A program made the translations under genes and the position numbers. Shown in pieces: positions 9,667 to 19,000 of a stretch of DNA of 64,000 nt (position 1 is the stretch's first letter; each line of letters begins with the position of its first letter). The notes beneath the pieces are model-generated. The model made no database searches, was not told the DNA's origin, and saw nothing but the letters and a program-made list of their open reading frames with translations. Source of the DNA: Candidatus Obscuribacter sp. (lineage in GTDB: Bacteria > Cyanobacteriota > Vampirovibrionia > Obscuribacterales > Obscuribacteraceae); NCBI GenBank assembly GCA_016712465.1, contig JADJQZ010000001.1:3534001-3598000 (forward strand), given 5' to 3'.

Positions 9667-10072
9667 CGGGAGTACTGCCACCCACCGGTCTACCGATGGC
9701 CATGGCAATCATCAAGCACTGGTCAACCTTCTCCATAACTTCCTGAGGAAAGGCGCCGATCTTAGAGACCAATAGGGTCTTGGGAATGGTGGCAATCACC
9801 GTACAATCGATGACGCTGTCCAGCCGCAAACCACCGGCCTGTCCCTCTGGAGAGCCCATCGCTACTTCCACCTGGGTAGGCTCTCTGGCCGCTCTGGAAG
9901 TGTTGCTTGTCAAAGGAACAAGCAGCACGTCATCGAGACGGGCATTATTGTAGTCGTTGGAGATAAGAACAGCAGGTCGGCGCTTGGTTTGTGTCGTTCC
10001 CTCATCAGTAGTGTAGGGAAAAGACACTAAGACGACATCACCCTTCCTGTACTGCGTCGGCTTGTTGGTCAT
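9659..10072 (-). CDS. PemK/MazF-family growth-inhibitor ribonuclease, no antitoxin seen
   Basis: A 137-residue PemK/MazF-fold protein. The N-terminus YRKGDVVLVSFPYT, the central RRPAVLISND and VLLVPLTSN, and RLDSVIDCTVIATIPK match the family of mRNA-cutting toxins. Normally a small antitoxin gene lies immediately upstream. Here the 161 bp upstream contain no candidate, and a terminator separates it from the next minus-strand gene. The ATG lacks a clear Shine-Dalgarno sequence. It could be a solitary toxin, a domesticated RNase, or paired with an antitoxin elsewhere. Confidence 0.82.
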   Translation of the reverse strand: MTNKPTQYRKGDVVLVSFPYTTDEGTTQTKRRPAVLISNDYNNARLDDVLLVPLTSNTSRAAREPTQVEVAMGSPEGQAGGLRLDSVIDCTVIATIPKTLLVSKIGAFPQEVMEKVDQCLMIAMAIGRPVGGSTPVT

Positions 10073-10141
10073 TGACAGTTTCTAACTGGTAAGAAAATCG
10101 ACCGAAATCGAAAGGAGAAAAAGTTCTTTATTCTGGGGCTA

Positions 10142-10147
10142 ATTGTA
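10142..10147 (-). promoter_or_regulatory. Possible extended -10 element for the PemK-like gene
   Basis: Read on the minus strand, TACAAT preceded by TGG lies about 70 bp before the toxin start, downstream of the terminator of the 78-residue gene. No good -35 is present. It would give the toxin its own transcript. Weak evidence. Confidence 0.25.
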
Positions 10148-10185
10148 CCAACAGTCTCGCCCAAAGGCTTACTAATTGAAAACGA

Positions 10186-10211
10186 AAGAGGACTCTAATT
10201 AGAGCCCTCTT
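10186..10211 (-). terminator. Rho-independent terminator after the 78-residue gene
   Basis: Two 13-base arms (10186-10198 and 10199-10211) form a hairpin. In minus-strand RNA the only non-Watson-Crick position is a G-U pair, whereas plus-strand RNA would have an A-C mismatch. A T-rich tract follows on the minus strand. Both points indicate minus-strand use, ending the 78-residue gene before the PemK-like gene. Confidence 0.65.
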
Positions 10212-10233
10212 AAAAAATCAAATTAATACCGGC

Positions 10234-10470
10234 TTAGCCGTATATATCGTCTTCGTTCACACCACTGCGGGTCAGAAATGCATGAGAGGAAGCCGAGGCA
10301 AAGGCTTTGACGGTGTTGTCACGCTGCATCATAACGCGGAGGCTTTCAACCGCGTCTTCATACGTGGTCTTGGCGCAGGGATTGATAACCTCCCTGACCC
10401 AAAACAATAAGTCTTGCTTCTGTTCAGGAGCAGGATTGCTTTCACTAATGTTGTCCGATGGCTTGAACAC
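10234..10470 (-). CDS. Small hypothetical protein (78 residues)
   Basis: A short soluble protein, polar at the start, with one amphipathic helix region (DLLFWVREVINPCAKTTYED, then AVESLRVMMQ) and an acidic tail. It starts at GTG with GGGG about ten bases upstream. It has a good promoter with an operator-like palindrome and its own terminator, which support it being a real, independently expressed gene. It does not resemble known antitoxins, and the terminator argues against co-expression with the downstream PemK-like gene. Function unknown. Confidence 0.6.
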   Translation of the reverse strand: MFKPSDNISESNPAPEQKQDLLFWVREVINPCAKTTYEDAVESLRVMMQRDNTVKAFASASSHAFLTRSGVNEDDIYG

Positions 10471-10499
10471 TTACACGTACCCCATCTACGATGAGCGAA

Positions 10500-10537
10500 C
10501 TATACGAAGTATAGCAGGCTTTCAAGAGATATGTCCA
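10500..10537 (-). promoter_or_regulatory. Promoter with overlapping palindrome for the 78-residue gene
   Basis: On the minus strand, TGGACA (10532-10537) and TATACT (10508-10513) each match the sigma-70 consensus at five of six positions, with an 18-bp spacer. The -10 lies inside a perfect inverted repeat, six-base arms around GAA (10500-10514), which could be a repressor site. About 40 bp separate it from the GTG start. Confidence 0.55.
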
Positions 10538-10730
10538 GGAGATTTAATCTACTGGGTCTTATTTTAATGTGGCGTTGCTTTATCAGCTCCTCCACACTTG
10601 GTCTATACCCAGGTCGTCAAAGAAAATAGACGCTTGCCCAAGTGAATTTAATGTAATTCATTGGATGGCTTTTCATCAATGGGGAACTTACGATGTCAAG
10701 CCGATTTCGTTTCTAATTTATACAAATTTC

Positions 10731-11135
10731 CTAGCCCCGGCCTGGAAATTGCTCCCGCAGAAACTCGATAGTGCGCTGGGTGGCCCCACCCGGCACAAAG
10801 ACTTCCTTTATACCTTTCTTTAGCAGTTCTTCGCGGTCCTCGTCCGGCATAACACCGCCGCCGAAAACCACGATATCTTCAGCCCCTTGCTCCTTGAGCA
10901 GATTCACGACCTTGGGCAGAAGGGTCAAATGAGCCCCCGAGAGGATGGAAAGTCCAATGGCATCCACATCTTCCTGAATGGCGGTCTCCACAATTTCTTC
11001 CGGAGAGCGGTGCAGTCCCGTATATACGACCTCCATGCCGGCGTCCCGGAGAGCCCGGGCCACCACCTTGGCGCCCCGGTCATGGCCGTCAAGACCGGGC
11101 TTACCTATCAATACGCGAATTTTGCCTTTACTCAT
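10731..11135 (-). CDS. Methylmalonyl-CoA mutase, B12-binding small subunit
   Basis: A stand-alone 134-residue cobalamin-binding domain. The base-off B12 signature DxHxxG is present as GLDGHDRGAKV at residues 13-23, followed by SILSGAHLTLLPKV and the C-terminal GGGVMP motif, all typical of the C-terminal domain of methylmalonyl-CoA mutase. In two-part mutases this subunit pairs with a separate catalytic TIM-barrel subunit, not present in the window. The reaction interconverts L-methylmalonyl-CoA and succinyl-CoA. The carboxylase beta subunit at 26.3 kb would act in the same propionate route. A related B12-dependent mutase cannot be excluded. Confidence 0.88.
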   Translation of the reverse strand: MSKGKIRVLIGKPGLDGHDRGAKVVARALRDAGMEVVYTGLHRSPEEIVETAIQEDVDAIGLSILSGAHLTLLPKVVNLLKEQGAEDIVVFGGGVMPDEDREELLKKGIKEVFVPGGATQRTIEFLREQFPGRG

Positions 11136-11209
11136 CTAATGCAAGCTTTCTCAAATGAAACTTTCTTGTAATAGTAAACTGCCGCCATTAAATGGCACGA
11201 CTCTGGTTT

Positions 11210-11662
11210 TTATGCGGAAGGAAGCCTGGAATCAAGAATCTCGACAAGTTGATCGAAGTTCTTCATGTCTCGTTTGTTAATCAAATAAAAACATCTGGCA
11301 GTTCTAAGGATTGCCCAGAGGAAGTTTTTGTGATTCTGAAAGGACACTACCTGCTCAAAACGAAGGTGCCTCCGCCAGAGCAAAGCCTTGACTGTCAGCC
11401 CGTCTTCCCTGACCGTCAACTCATCCACCTCGAAAATCACAGAGGGGACCATGTATATATCAATCACGAAAACACAGAGAAAGTGAAACAACTCAGCCGA
11501 AACTTGCACGGCGCGGTGGTCTACCAGGCGGTTTATCAGACTGAGCGGGCTGGCCACATTAAGAAGGAAGAGACAAAAGAAGAAAAAGAGGCGCATGTAA
11601 TGCTTGCGCCTCAACCTCGAACACTTATACAGAACCTTTTGTTCATCCTTATCCGGATCCAA
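11210..11662 (-). CDS. Membrane protein with bacterial PH-like domain
   Basis: A 150-residue protein with a hydrophobic hairpin (residues about 22-43 and 58-75, rich in F and L) followed by a C-terminal beta-rich stretch. That stretch (VIFEVDELTVREDGLTVKAL, then RFEQVVSFQNHKNFLWAI) resembles bacterial PH-like domains such as YdbT/bPH. It ends with a helix. The opposite strand also has a long open frame (11192-11722), but this strand gives the protein with membrane helices and a domain-like pattern. It lies 74 bp upstream of the mutase subunit on the same strand. Function unknown. Confidence 0.6.
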   Translation of the reverse strand: MDPDKDEQKVLYKCSRLRRKHYMRLFFFFCLFLLNVASPLSLINRLVDHRAVQVSAELFHFLCVFVIDIYMVPSVIFEVDELTVREDGLTVKALLWRRHLRFEQVVSFQNHKNFLWAILRTARCFYLINKRDMKNFDQLVEILDSRLPSA

Positions 11663-11794
11663 GTGGTTAGTGCCTCCGCCCTTGATATGTGGAGGATATT
11701 ATACTTCTCCAAGCTTGGGTAATTTAGCCATTTTAGATGAGGTCAAATAGTTTTCCACCCGCTAACCTATTGCCATTGAGCATCAACTAAACTG

Positions 11795-13489
11795 ATGAAC
11801 TGCTGCAAGAACCAGGTTAACAGAGGGGCCTCGCCGATTACTATGTCAAAGAAAAAACTGGCTGACTATCTCTTCGAGCGCATAGAAGCCACAGGAGTGA
11901 AACATACCTTCGGCATACCCGGAGACTTCATCCTGCCATTCTATGCAGCCCAGACCAAATCAAATCTGGAAACCGTAGTGATGACTCACGAACCCTCGGT
12001 AGGTTATGCAGCGGACGCCTACGGCAGACTGCGGGGACTTGGGGTAGCCCTGGTCACCTATGGAGCCGGTGGGCTTAATATGGTCAACCCGGTCGGACTG
12101 GCCTACGCGGAAGAATCGCCCCTGCTCACCATCAGCGGCGGTCCTGAAACCCGATTCCGCAGCCAGAAACCTCATCTGCACCACTGCGTCAAATCATTCA
12201 CCACCCAGCACGATGTCTATGCCCAGGTCTGCCAGTCGACCACGATTTTAGACCAGCCCACCCTGGCAAAAGATGAAGTGGACAGAGTCTTCGACGATAC
12301 GATCAAATACTCCAAACCCGGCTATATCGAACTTCCCAGAGACATGGTCGGTCTGGAAGTGGAAGACGGCGGGCAGAAAAAATTGGCCAGCCTGGAGGAC
12401 GAAGGAGCGCTCAATGAAGCAGTGCAAGACATCCTGGAAAGACTGAAGAAATCCAGCCATCCCATTTTGATGGTGGGCGTGCAAGTAAGGCGTTTTGGTC
12501 TGAAAGACAAAGTGATCGCCCTGGCGGAAGCCCTGAACATACCGGTTGTCACCTCCATTCTGGGCAAAGCCACCTTCCCGGAGACGCACAAGAACTTCAT
12601 CGGCAACTACTTTGGTCAGTTCGGCAATCCCCGAGTTAAAGAGTATGTGGAAGAATCCGATTGCATAATTGTGCTGGGAGCGGTTCTCACAGAAATGGAA
12701 ACAGCCGGCTTCACGGCCAAGCTGCCACCGGAAAGCCTCATTCAGGTGAACGCCGGCGAGGTGACCGTGGGCTACCATCGCTACGATGGATTGCACTTCC
12801 ATTCAGTGGTAAACCAGTTGCTCCTGGTTGCCACGGCTAAGCTGGCGCCCACCCTGCGCTTCGAAGTACCGAGTATTCCACGGGAAGTAATAGAATCGGG
12901 CAAAGACAGCAAGGCCCTCACTGTGGCTTGCATGATCGAAGAACTGAACGACTTACTGACAAACAAAGACGACTATTCAGTGGTCACCGATACCGGAGAC
13001 TGCATGTACGCCGGTATGAGTCTTAAGACCGATATCTTCCTCTCACCGGGCTACTACGTCTCCATGGGCTTCGGCGTACCGGCTGCCATTGGTGCCCAAC
13101 TGGCTATGCCTGAAAGACGTCCAATCGTGCTCGTGGGCGATGGCGCCTTCCAGATGACCGGCATGGAAATAAGTACGGCCGTCAAGCATGGTCTCAATCC
13201 CATCATCATCGTTTTCAACAATGCCAGTTATGCCATGCTCAGGTTCATTGATCAAAAGAGAGATTACTTTAATCTGCCTCGCTGGGACTATGTGGCGCTG
13301 GCCGCCTCAGTCGGTGCCAGAGGAGCGAAAGCCGACACACCGGAAAGCTTCCGGGAAGCCTTGAAAACCGCCAGCGCTTCTGACAAACTCTTCTTGATCG
13401 ATGCTGTCATCGACAGCGAAGATATATCACCGACTTTGAGACGCCTGACCGACCATTTCAGCAAGAAGGTCAAGGCTGCAATTTCCTGA
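11795..13489 (+). CDS. Thiamine diphosphate-dependent 2-oxo acid decarboxylase (indole-/phenylpyruvate type)
   Basis: A 564-residue member of the pyruvate decarboxylase/acetolactate synthase superfamily. The catalytic glutamate is in THEPSVGYAADAYGR (Glu66). The adjacent His pair typical of decarboxylases is in LHHCVKSF (near residue 130), which separates this from acetolactate synthase. The cofactor motif runs from GDGAFQMTG to FNNASYAML. Such enzymes turn 2-oxo acids such as indolepyruvate or phenylpyruvate into aldehydes. Two starts are possible: ATG at 11795, or ATG at 11843 (MSKKKLADYLF), where family similarity begins and AGAGGGG lies about 14 bases upstream. It is first of a tightly packed five-gene operon. 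Substrate not decidable here. Confidence 0.85.
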   Translation: MNCCKNQVNRGASPITMSKKKLADYLFERIEATGVKHTFGIPGDFILPFYAAQTKSNLETVVMTHEPSVGYAADAYGRLRGLGVALVTYGAGGLNMVNPVGLAYAEESPLLTISGGPETRFRSQKPHLHHCVKSFTTQHDVYAQVCQSTTILDQPTLAKDEVDRVFDDTIKYSKPGYIELPRDMVGLEVEDGGQKKLASLEDEGALNEAVQDILERLKKSSHPILMVGVQVRRFGLKDKVIALAEALNIPVVTSILGKATFPETHKNFIGNYFGQFGNPRVKEYVEESDCIIVLGAVLTEMETAGFTAKLPPESLIQVNAGEVTVGYHRYDGLHFHSVVNQLLLVATAKLAPTLRFEVPSIPREVIESGKDSKALTVACMIEELNDLLTNKDDYSVVTDTGDCMYAGMSLKTDIFLSPGYYVSMGFGVPAAIGAQLAMPERRPIVLVGDGAFQMTGMEISTAVKHGLNPIIIVFNNASYAMLRFIDQKRDYFNLPRWDYVALAASVGARGAKADTPESFREALKTASASDKLFLIDAVIDSEDISPTLRRLTDHFSKKVKAAIS

Positions 13490-13492
13490 GAG

Positions 13493-13939
13493 TTGAATTT
13501 GTCGCTTCGCGCCAACATATACCTGACAATAGCTCTAGCCTTGAGCCTCGGTTTCTTTTTGAAAGCGGATGCTGCAGAGCCTTACATTATTGATGGCGGG
13601 GAAATTGAAAAGGTAGAACGGACAAGACCCTTCAGCGAAGTAAAAAATGCCGTCGCGGGCTTTGCCGGCGCTTGTGCCGGGGTGACCATCGGCATTCCCT
13701 GCAGCATCATGAAGGATATGGGCAAGCAAACAAAGCGCATGCGCGGTCAACTCCAGGACGATTTTTCAGGCGATGAAAAGCCGGATCTATTTGCTAAAGC
13801 TGCCAGCAGTTCTCTAGCTCTCATGTACGGGGTTCCCTCAGGCATCATCCTGGGCACCATTCATGGCACGAAAAGCGGTATAGAAAGCGGCTTTCACAAA
13901 CCTTTTTCGCGCGAATCCTTTTCCCTTTCCCTCGAATGA
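13493..13939 (+). CDS. Small exported glycine-rich protein
   Basis: A 148-residue protein beginning at TTG, 3 bp after the decarboxylase stop, so translation is probably coupled. It has a signal peptide (hydrophobic core around residues 8-20, cleavage likely after ADA). The mature part holds two hydrophobic segments rich in Gly and Ala (VAGFAGACAGVTIGIPCS and LMYGVPSGIILGTIHGT), separated by a basic and acidic loop. The spacing suggests membrane insertion or glycine-zipper packing. I do not recognise a family. Its position between a decarboxylase and a racemase-like gene argues for a role in the same process. Confidence 0.65.
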   Translation: MNLSLRANIYLTIALALSLGFFLKADAAEPYIIDGGEIEKVERTRPFSEVKNAVAGFAGACAGVTIGIPCSIMKDMGKQTKRMRGQLQDDFSGDEKPDLFAKAASSSLALMYGVPSGIILGTIHGTKSGIESGFHKPFSRESFSLSLE

Positions 13940-14658
13940 CAAACAGGCATAATTCAAACCATACTCCCAAACACATAGGCATTGCCGCTTGCAGCGCAGA
14001 AGGGGCGGCTCTCTGCTATCGCACCATCTGCCAGGAGGCTCAGGCCGTAATGGGTAAGCACGCCCATCCGCAGATAAGTCTGCACAACCATTGCCTGGAA
14101 AGCTATATGTTCCAACTGGAAGGCAAGGGCGGTTGGTCCGGTGTGGCTGAACTGATGCTGGATTCGGCTGAGCGCCTCAAGAAAAGCGGCGCCGACTTCG
14201 TAATCTGCCCGGATAACACTATCCATCAGTGTTTCGACCTGGTGCAGAAGCGCTCGCCGCTCAAGTGGCTGCATATCGCCCAGGTAGTGGGCGTCGAAGC
14301 CAAGGCCAATCATTTCACCAAACTGGGCATCCTGGGTACTGGCTATCTCATGGACGGGCCGGTATATCCCCTCGAACTGGCAAAACTGGATATTGCCTTT
14401 GAGACGCCGGACGAAACGGACAAACGCGAAATCAATCGCATCATCTTCGATGAGCTGGTCTCAGGAATTTTTCTCGACCAATCCCGAATATACATTCAAG
14501 ATGTCATTTCAGCCTTGAGAAGAAGAGGCTGCGACGGCGTCATTTTAGGGTGCACCGAACTGCCCTTGATCATCGAACAGCAAGACTCGGTACTGCCCAT
14601 CCTCGATTCGACTCGCCTGCTGGCCCGCAAGGCCCTGCGCTATTCTTTTAGTAAATGA
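13936..14658 (+). CDS. Aspartate/glutamate racemase family protein
   Basis: A 240-residue Asp/Glu/hydantoin racemase-fold protein. The two catalytic cysteines expected for cofactor-independent racemization are visible in VICPDNTIHQ and in ILGCTELPLI. The N-terminal HIGIAACSAEGAALCY corresponds to the family's glycine-rich start, and LGILGTGYLM to its central motif. The start ATG overlaps the previous stop by 4 bp. It would interconvert L and D forms of an acidic amino acid or act on a related substrate. Unlike a housekeeping MurI it lies inside a decarboxylase-exporter operon, so a specialised role is possible. Confidence 0.85.
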   Translation: MTNRHNSNHTPKHIGIAACSAEGAALCYRTICQEAQAVMGKHAHPQISLHNHCLESYMFQLEGKGGWSGVAELMLDSAERLKKSGADFVICPDNTIHQCFDLVQKRSPLKWLHIAQVVGVEAKANHFTKLGILGTGYLMDGPVYPLELAKLDIAFETPDETDKREINRIIFDELVSGIFLDQSRIYIQDVISALRRRGCDGVILGCTELPLIIEQQDSVLPILDSTRLLARKALRYSFSK

Positions 14659-16019
14659 CTGGTATCAATAGTCCTGAAAAAACCCTGATCACGGGAAATC
14701 TCTGGCACGCCATCTGGATCATGAGCTGGCCCCTGATTCTCACTACCATTGCCAATTCCCTGGTCGGTCTGGTGGACGTGCAGGTAGCAGGCACACTGGG
14801 AGCGGCAACCCAGGCTGCCGTTGGTCTGGCCGAACATGTCCTCTTTGTATTCATGCTCACCATTTTGTCCATCGGCGTGGGAACCACAGCCCTGGTGGCA
14901 CGAGCCTTCGGCGCCTCGGAAGAAGAGGAAATGGTAAAGGCCGCCGGTCAATCTTTCCTCCTGTCCATTATGCTGGGTCTGGCTCTGGCCGCAGTGGCCA
15001 GTTTGACGGCGCATTTCGCCATGGGCTATTTCAGCCAGTCAAAAGAAGTGCTCGACTCGGGCCGGGCTTACCTGGCGGCGTACAGCTTTGTGCTTTTACC
15101 CTTCAGCGTTACCGTCATAGCCAATGCCGCCTTTCGTGCCATTGGCGACAGCAAAACACCACTTTATATAGTCTCGGCCATGACGGCGGTCAATATAGCA
15201 GGCGACTACCTGACCGTCATCTATAACTGGCCGGTGCCCGGACTGGGTATCCGGGGCATGGCCTACGCTGCCCTTCTAGGCAGCGGACTGGGCGCGGTTC
15301 TCGCTCTTTACTTTTTGCACCGCTCCCAGTTGAAACCGGCTCTCAAAGCGCTCTTCCCCCCAGACAAGAAAATGCTGAGGCGGATCTGCAATATCGGCAT
15401 CCCCTCGGCCATGCAAAGACTCTTCTGGGCGCTGTCCGTATTTGTCATCTTCTTTATTCTCATGGGCTGTCCCCACTCGGTACAGGCCCTCGCCTCCTGG
15501 ACTATCGGCATGCGCGTGGAATCGCTTGTCTTTATGCCGCTCATGGCCCTTTCCCTCTCTGTATCTTCCATAGTCGGTCAAAATCTAGGAGCAGGAGAAA
15601 CAGCCAGAGCCTACAAGGCCGGTTGGCGAGTCACCGGCATCGGCATTTTGATGATGGTGGCAGCAGCCCTGACCTTGTTTTTCGGAGCCGAGCAAATAGC
15701 CGGCAGCATGACCAGAGAACCGGAAGCCCTCAAATATACTTCCGATTATTTGCGCATCAATGCCCTGGCCGAACCCTTCCTGGCCCTGGCCATGATCCTG
15801 GCAGGAGCCCTACAGGGTGCGGGGGAAACTCGTACTCCAATGCTCCTGACCATTTTCACCAACTGGTTGATACGCATCCCCCTGGCCTATGTACTGGCCC
15901 TTCCCCTCAAACTAGGTGTCACCGGAGTCTGGTGGGCAATGACTGCCTCTATAGTCATTCACGGAATTTTGATGACCCTCAGGTACCAAGCAAAAGACTG
16001 GATCAAGGAAAAGATATAG
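14655..16019 (+). CDS. MATE-family multidrug/metabolite efflux transporter
   Basis: A 454-residue polytopic membrane protein of the MATE fold with about 12 helices in two homologous halves. Recognisable parts are LVGLVDVQVAGTLG in helix 1, VGTTALVARAFGA, AFRAIGDSKTPLY at the end of the first half, and LAGALQGAGETRTPM in the second. MATE carriers export organic cations or metabolites using sodium or proton gradients. The start overlaps the racemase stop by 4 bp, so it is translationally coupled and probably exports a product related to the upstream enzymes. Confidence 0.9.
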   Translation: MTGINSPEKTLITGNLWHAIWIMSWPLILTTIANSLVGLVDVQVAGTLGAATQAAVGLAEHVLFVFMLTILSIGVGTTALVARAFGASEEEEMVKAAGQSFLLSIMLGLALAAVASLTAHFAMGYFSQSKEVLDSGRAYLAAYSFVLLPFSVTVIANAAFRAIGDSKTPLYIVSAMTAVNIAGDYLTVIYNWPVPGLGIRGMAYAALLGSGLGAVLALYFLHRSQLKPALKALFPPDKKMLRRICNIGIPSAMQRLFWALSVFVIFFILMGCPHSVQALASWTIGMRVESLVFMPLMALSLSVSSIVGQNLGAGETARAYKAGWRVTGIGILMMVAAALTLFFGAEQIAGSMTREPEALKYTSDYLRINALAEPFLALAMILAGALQGAGETRTPMLLTIFTNWLIRIPLAYVLALPLKLGVTGVWWAMTASIVIHGILMTLRYQAKDWIKEKI

Positions 16020-16022
16020 GCC

Positions 16023-19000
16023 ATGACAGAGGCAAATTTAGAGCAAGGCGCAAGCAAAACCGGCAAGCGGAAAGGCGACAAGTTCCTCTTCTGCCTGCTC
16101 TCGATACTGGCTTGCATCGGACTATTCGGTTATCTGAAATTCCAGGACTCAGTTTTTCCTTCCGCCTCCATAAAATTTGCCGTCAGCAAAGCGGAAATCA
16201 TGCAAATTTCCGACCGCTGGAAAGCAGATCTAAAAATCCCCGGCGACTATCCCATCACCTCCTGTGTTTTCAATCTCGACGAAGGCGCCAAGAACTTCCT
16301 TGATTTCAAACTGGGCACCCGGGAAGCCAATCGCCTCATGAAAGACCAGGCCCCCGTCTTCTACTGGGATATCAGCTACGCCAAGCCCATGAATCAGGAA
16401 ACGGTGCAGGCGCAAATTTCGCCGGACGGAAAACTGGTGGCCTTTGTCTTCTATATAGATAAAGATCGTAAGTTGCCCAGCCTCAGCCGGGACGAAGCCC
16501 TCTCGCTGGCCAGGCGTTTTGTGGAAGCACAGAGCGGCTTCAAAGAGGCGCTCTGGGATATAGAGAAGGAAGAAACCCGTCCGCAAAGCGGTCGCGTCGA
16601 TCACCGCTTTGTCTTCCAGCATAAAGAAATTGATTATGCCGGCGCCAAGCTGAGAATAGCAGTCAGCTTCAGCGGCAACCTCATGACCGAATACAACAGC
16701 ATGGTGCATCTGCCCGACAGTTGGAGTCAAGAGTACGGCAAGATGCGCTCCCGCAATGAATTACTGCAGTCGATCGCCACAATTTTCTACGTAATCCTGC
16801 ATCCGCTGGCCTTCTATATTGCCTTCAGTCAGTGGCAGAAAGGCAATGTTCGCATCCGCTTTGCCTTGTTTGCAGCGGCAGTCTTGACCGTCATCTTCCT
16901 GGCCAACAACTACAACGACTTCCCACTGCGGTTGGCTTCCTATAGCAGCGAAAAATCTTACCAGTCCTTTCTTATTCAGACCCTTTCAACACCGCTCTTG
17001 AATGCCATTATGGTCTTCTGCCTTTCGGCGGTACTGGCAGCAGCCGGCGAAATTATCTACCGAAAAACCTTCCCCGAAAAAATTGCCCTCGAGGACAGTC
17101 TCAGCCTCAAAGGTCTGGCCAGTGAGGAGGGTCTCAAGGGACTCTACCTGGGCATTATCTGGTGCGCCGTTTCCCTCGGCTATCAAATTGCCTATTACTG
17201 GATCGGCAGAAAAGTCGGCTACTGGTGCCCGATTCAACTGGATAATTACCAGGTGCTGGGTTCCTACCTGCCCTGGATTGGAGCAGTAAGCCTTGGTGTC
17301 TTTGCCTCGACATCGGAGGAAATACTCTATCGGGTGCTCTTCCTCGGTCTGTGTAAGCCGATCGTGAAGAATTTCTGGCTGGCGAACTTCTTACAGGCTG
17401 CCGCCTGGGGCTTTATGCATAGTAGTTATGAACAGCAGCCTTGCTATGCCAGAGGACTGGAGTTGACCATCGAAGGCATGCTCGACGGCTTCATCTTAAG
17501 ACGCTTCGGACTTTTACCCTGTATAGTCTCCCACTACCTCTTCGATGCTTTTTGTTGCGTCACGCCTCTATTCAAAGCCCCACCCTCCTTGATGGTATCG
17601 GCGGCAGTGCCTTTTGCACCGGTACTTGTACTGCTCTTCCTGGGGCTCTGGCAGCGAGGAAAACTGGCTGCCCCCCTCAAGAATAGCGATCTACCGGTGA
17701 AAGAGCCGCAGCACACGGCGGAAGAAGAAGAGCAAGCACATATCCACTATGAGCCCCTCAAAAAGGGGAGGCGCTGGCAACTGGCCCTGGTCATTGCCCT
17801 GGGTCTGAGCCTGGCCGTCTTCGCCGACCGGAAAATTGCCGTGCTGGGAGAGAATCTGAAACCGCTCAAGATTGAGCGCCACAAAGCCATAGAAACGGCA
17901 AGAGGCAAACTGGCCGAGAAGAATATAGACCTGAGCGGTTACCAGGTCTACACCACTCTAACCAACGGCTACTCCCCCCACCAGGAAGAGTTCCAGTACA
18001 TTTTTGAGAAACTGGGTCTCAAGAAGACCATAGAACTAGCCGACAAAATTGAACACACCTCAATTGTCGGTGTGCAATTCAGACGCCCCCTCGACCCGAA
18101 TAAATACGGCGCCTATCTGGATGAAGAAGGGAAGCTGTTGGGCTATGCCCTGGAACTTTCCGAAGACAGCCCGGGAGCCTTACTTGACAAGGATCAGGCC
18201 GTCAACCTGGCCCGCTCCTTTATGCTCAATAATCGCAGCATTTACTATCCCCTGCAGGACGACCAGTATGAAAAGCAGAAGCAGGTGCACCGCATAGACC
18301 ATAGTGTCACTTTCAAAGTACCGACCTACCAGGTGGCCGAAGCACCACTGAAAGTATCGATACAAGTGATAGGTGATATTGCCTGCAACATCTCTCATAC
18401 CTGGGATCCGCCGGATGATTGGCAGTGGAAGAGAAAATTACGCAAAACCAAAGACGAAATTGCCGACAATTTTGGATATGTAGTAAAGGCGGCAATCTTG
18501 ATCATGGTCATTCTGGCCGTGGTGAAAATTTTCCGCCATCACCGCATTCTCTGGAAGCCGGCTATGAAAGTAGCTCTGATCTGGTTGGTGCTAGGTCTAC
18601 TAGATACCGGCAATAACCTCATCAATATCTACGAAAGCTACGATACGGCCAAGCCGCTACAAAACTTCTTCCTGCAATCGGCCATTGAGAAACTCGGTCT
18701 GGCCGCCTTGCAATGGCTGGGTGTCAGCCTCACCCTCGTCCTCAGCCTGGCCGCCCTGCCGGCGGAAGTCCGCAAAAGACTGCGGGCTTGCGTGCTGATG
18801 TTACTGCCGGCCAGACAAGAAGCCTATACCAAACAACACCGCGACTACTGGCTGGATGCCATCCTCCTGGGAGGCACCTTCACGGTGCTCTCCGGGCTCC
18901 TTTCAGTCTTAAGCAAATGGATGAAAGTGCTCTTCTCACACGAACTGCCTTGCAGTTTCGCTACCGGTGCCCTTGCCGATGCCTATAACACCTACTTTCC

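Noticed and set aside
10500..10514. Similarity of TATACGAAGTATA to one arm of a loxP site
   Set aside because: Only one arm-like block is present, the last bases differ, and there is no second arm at the right spacing. It reads better as a palindrome over a -10 element.
11192..11722. Long plus-strand reading frame of 176 codons opposite the PH-like membrane protein
   Set aside because: No ribosome site or domain-like composition; the minus strand gives membrane helices and a PH-like pattern.
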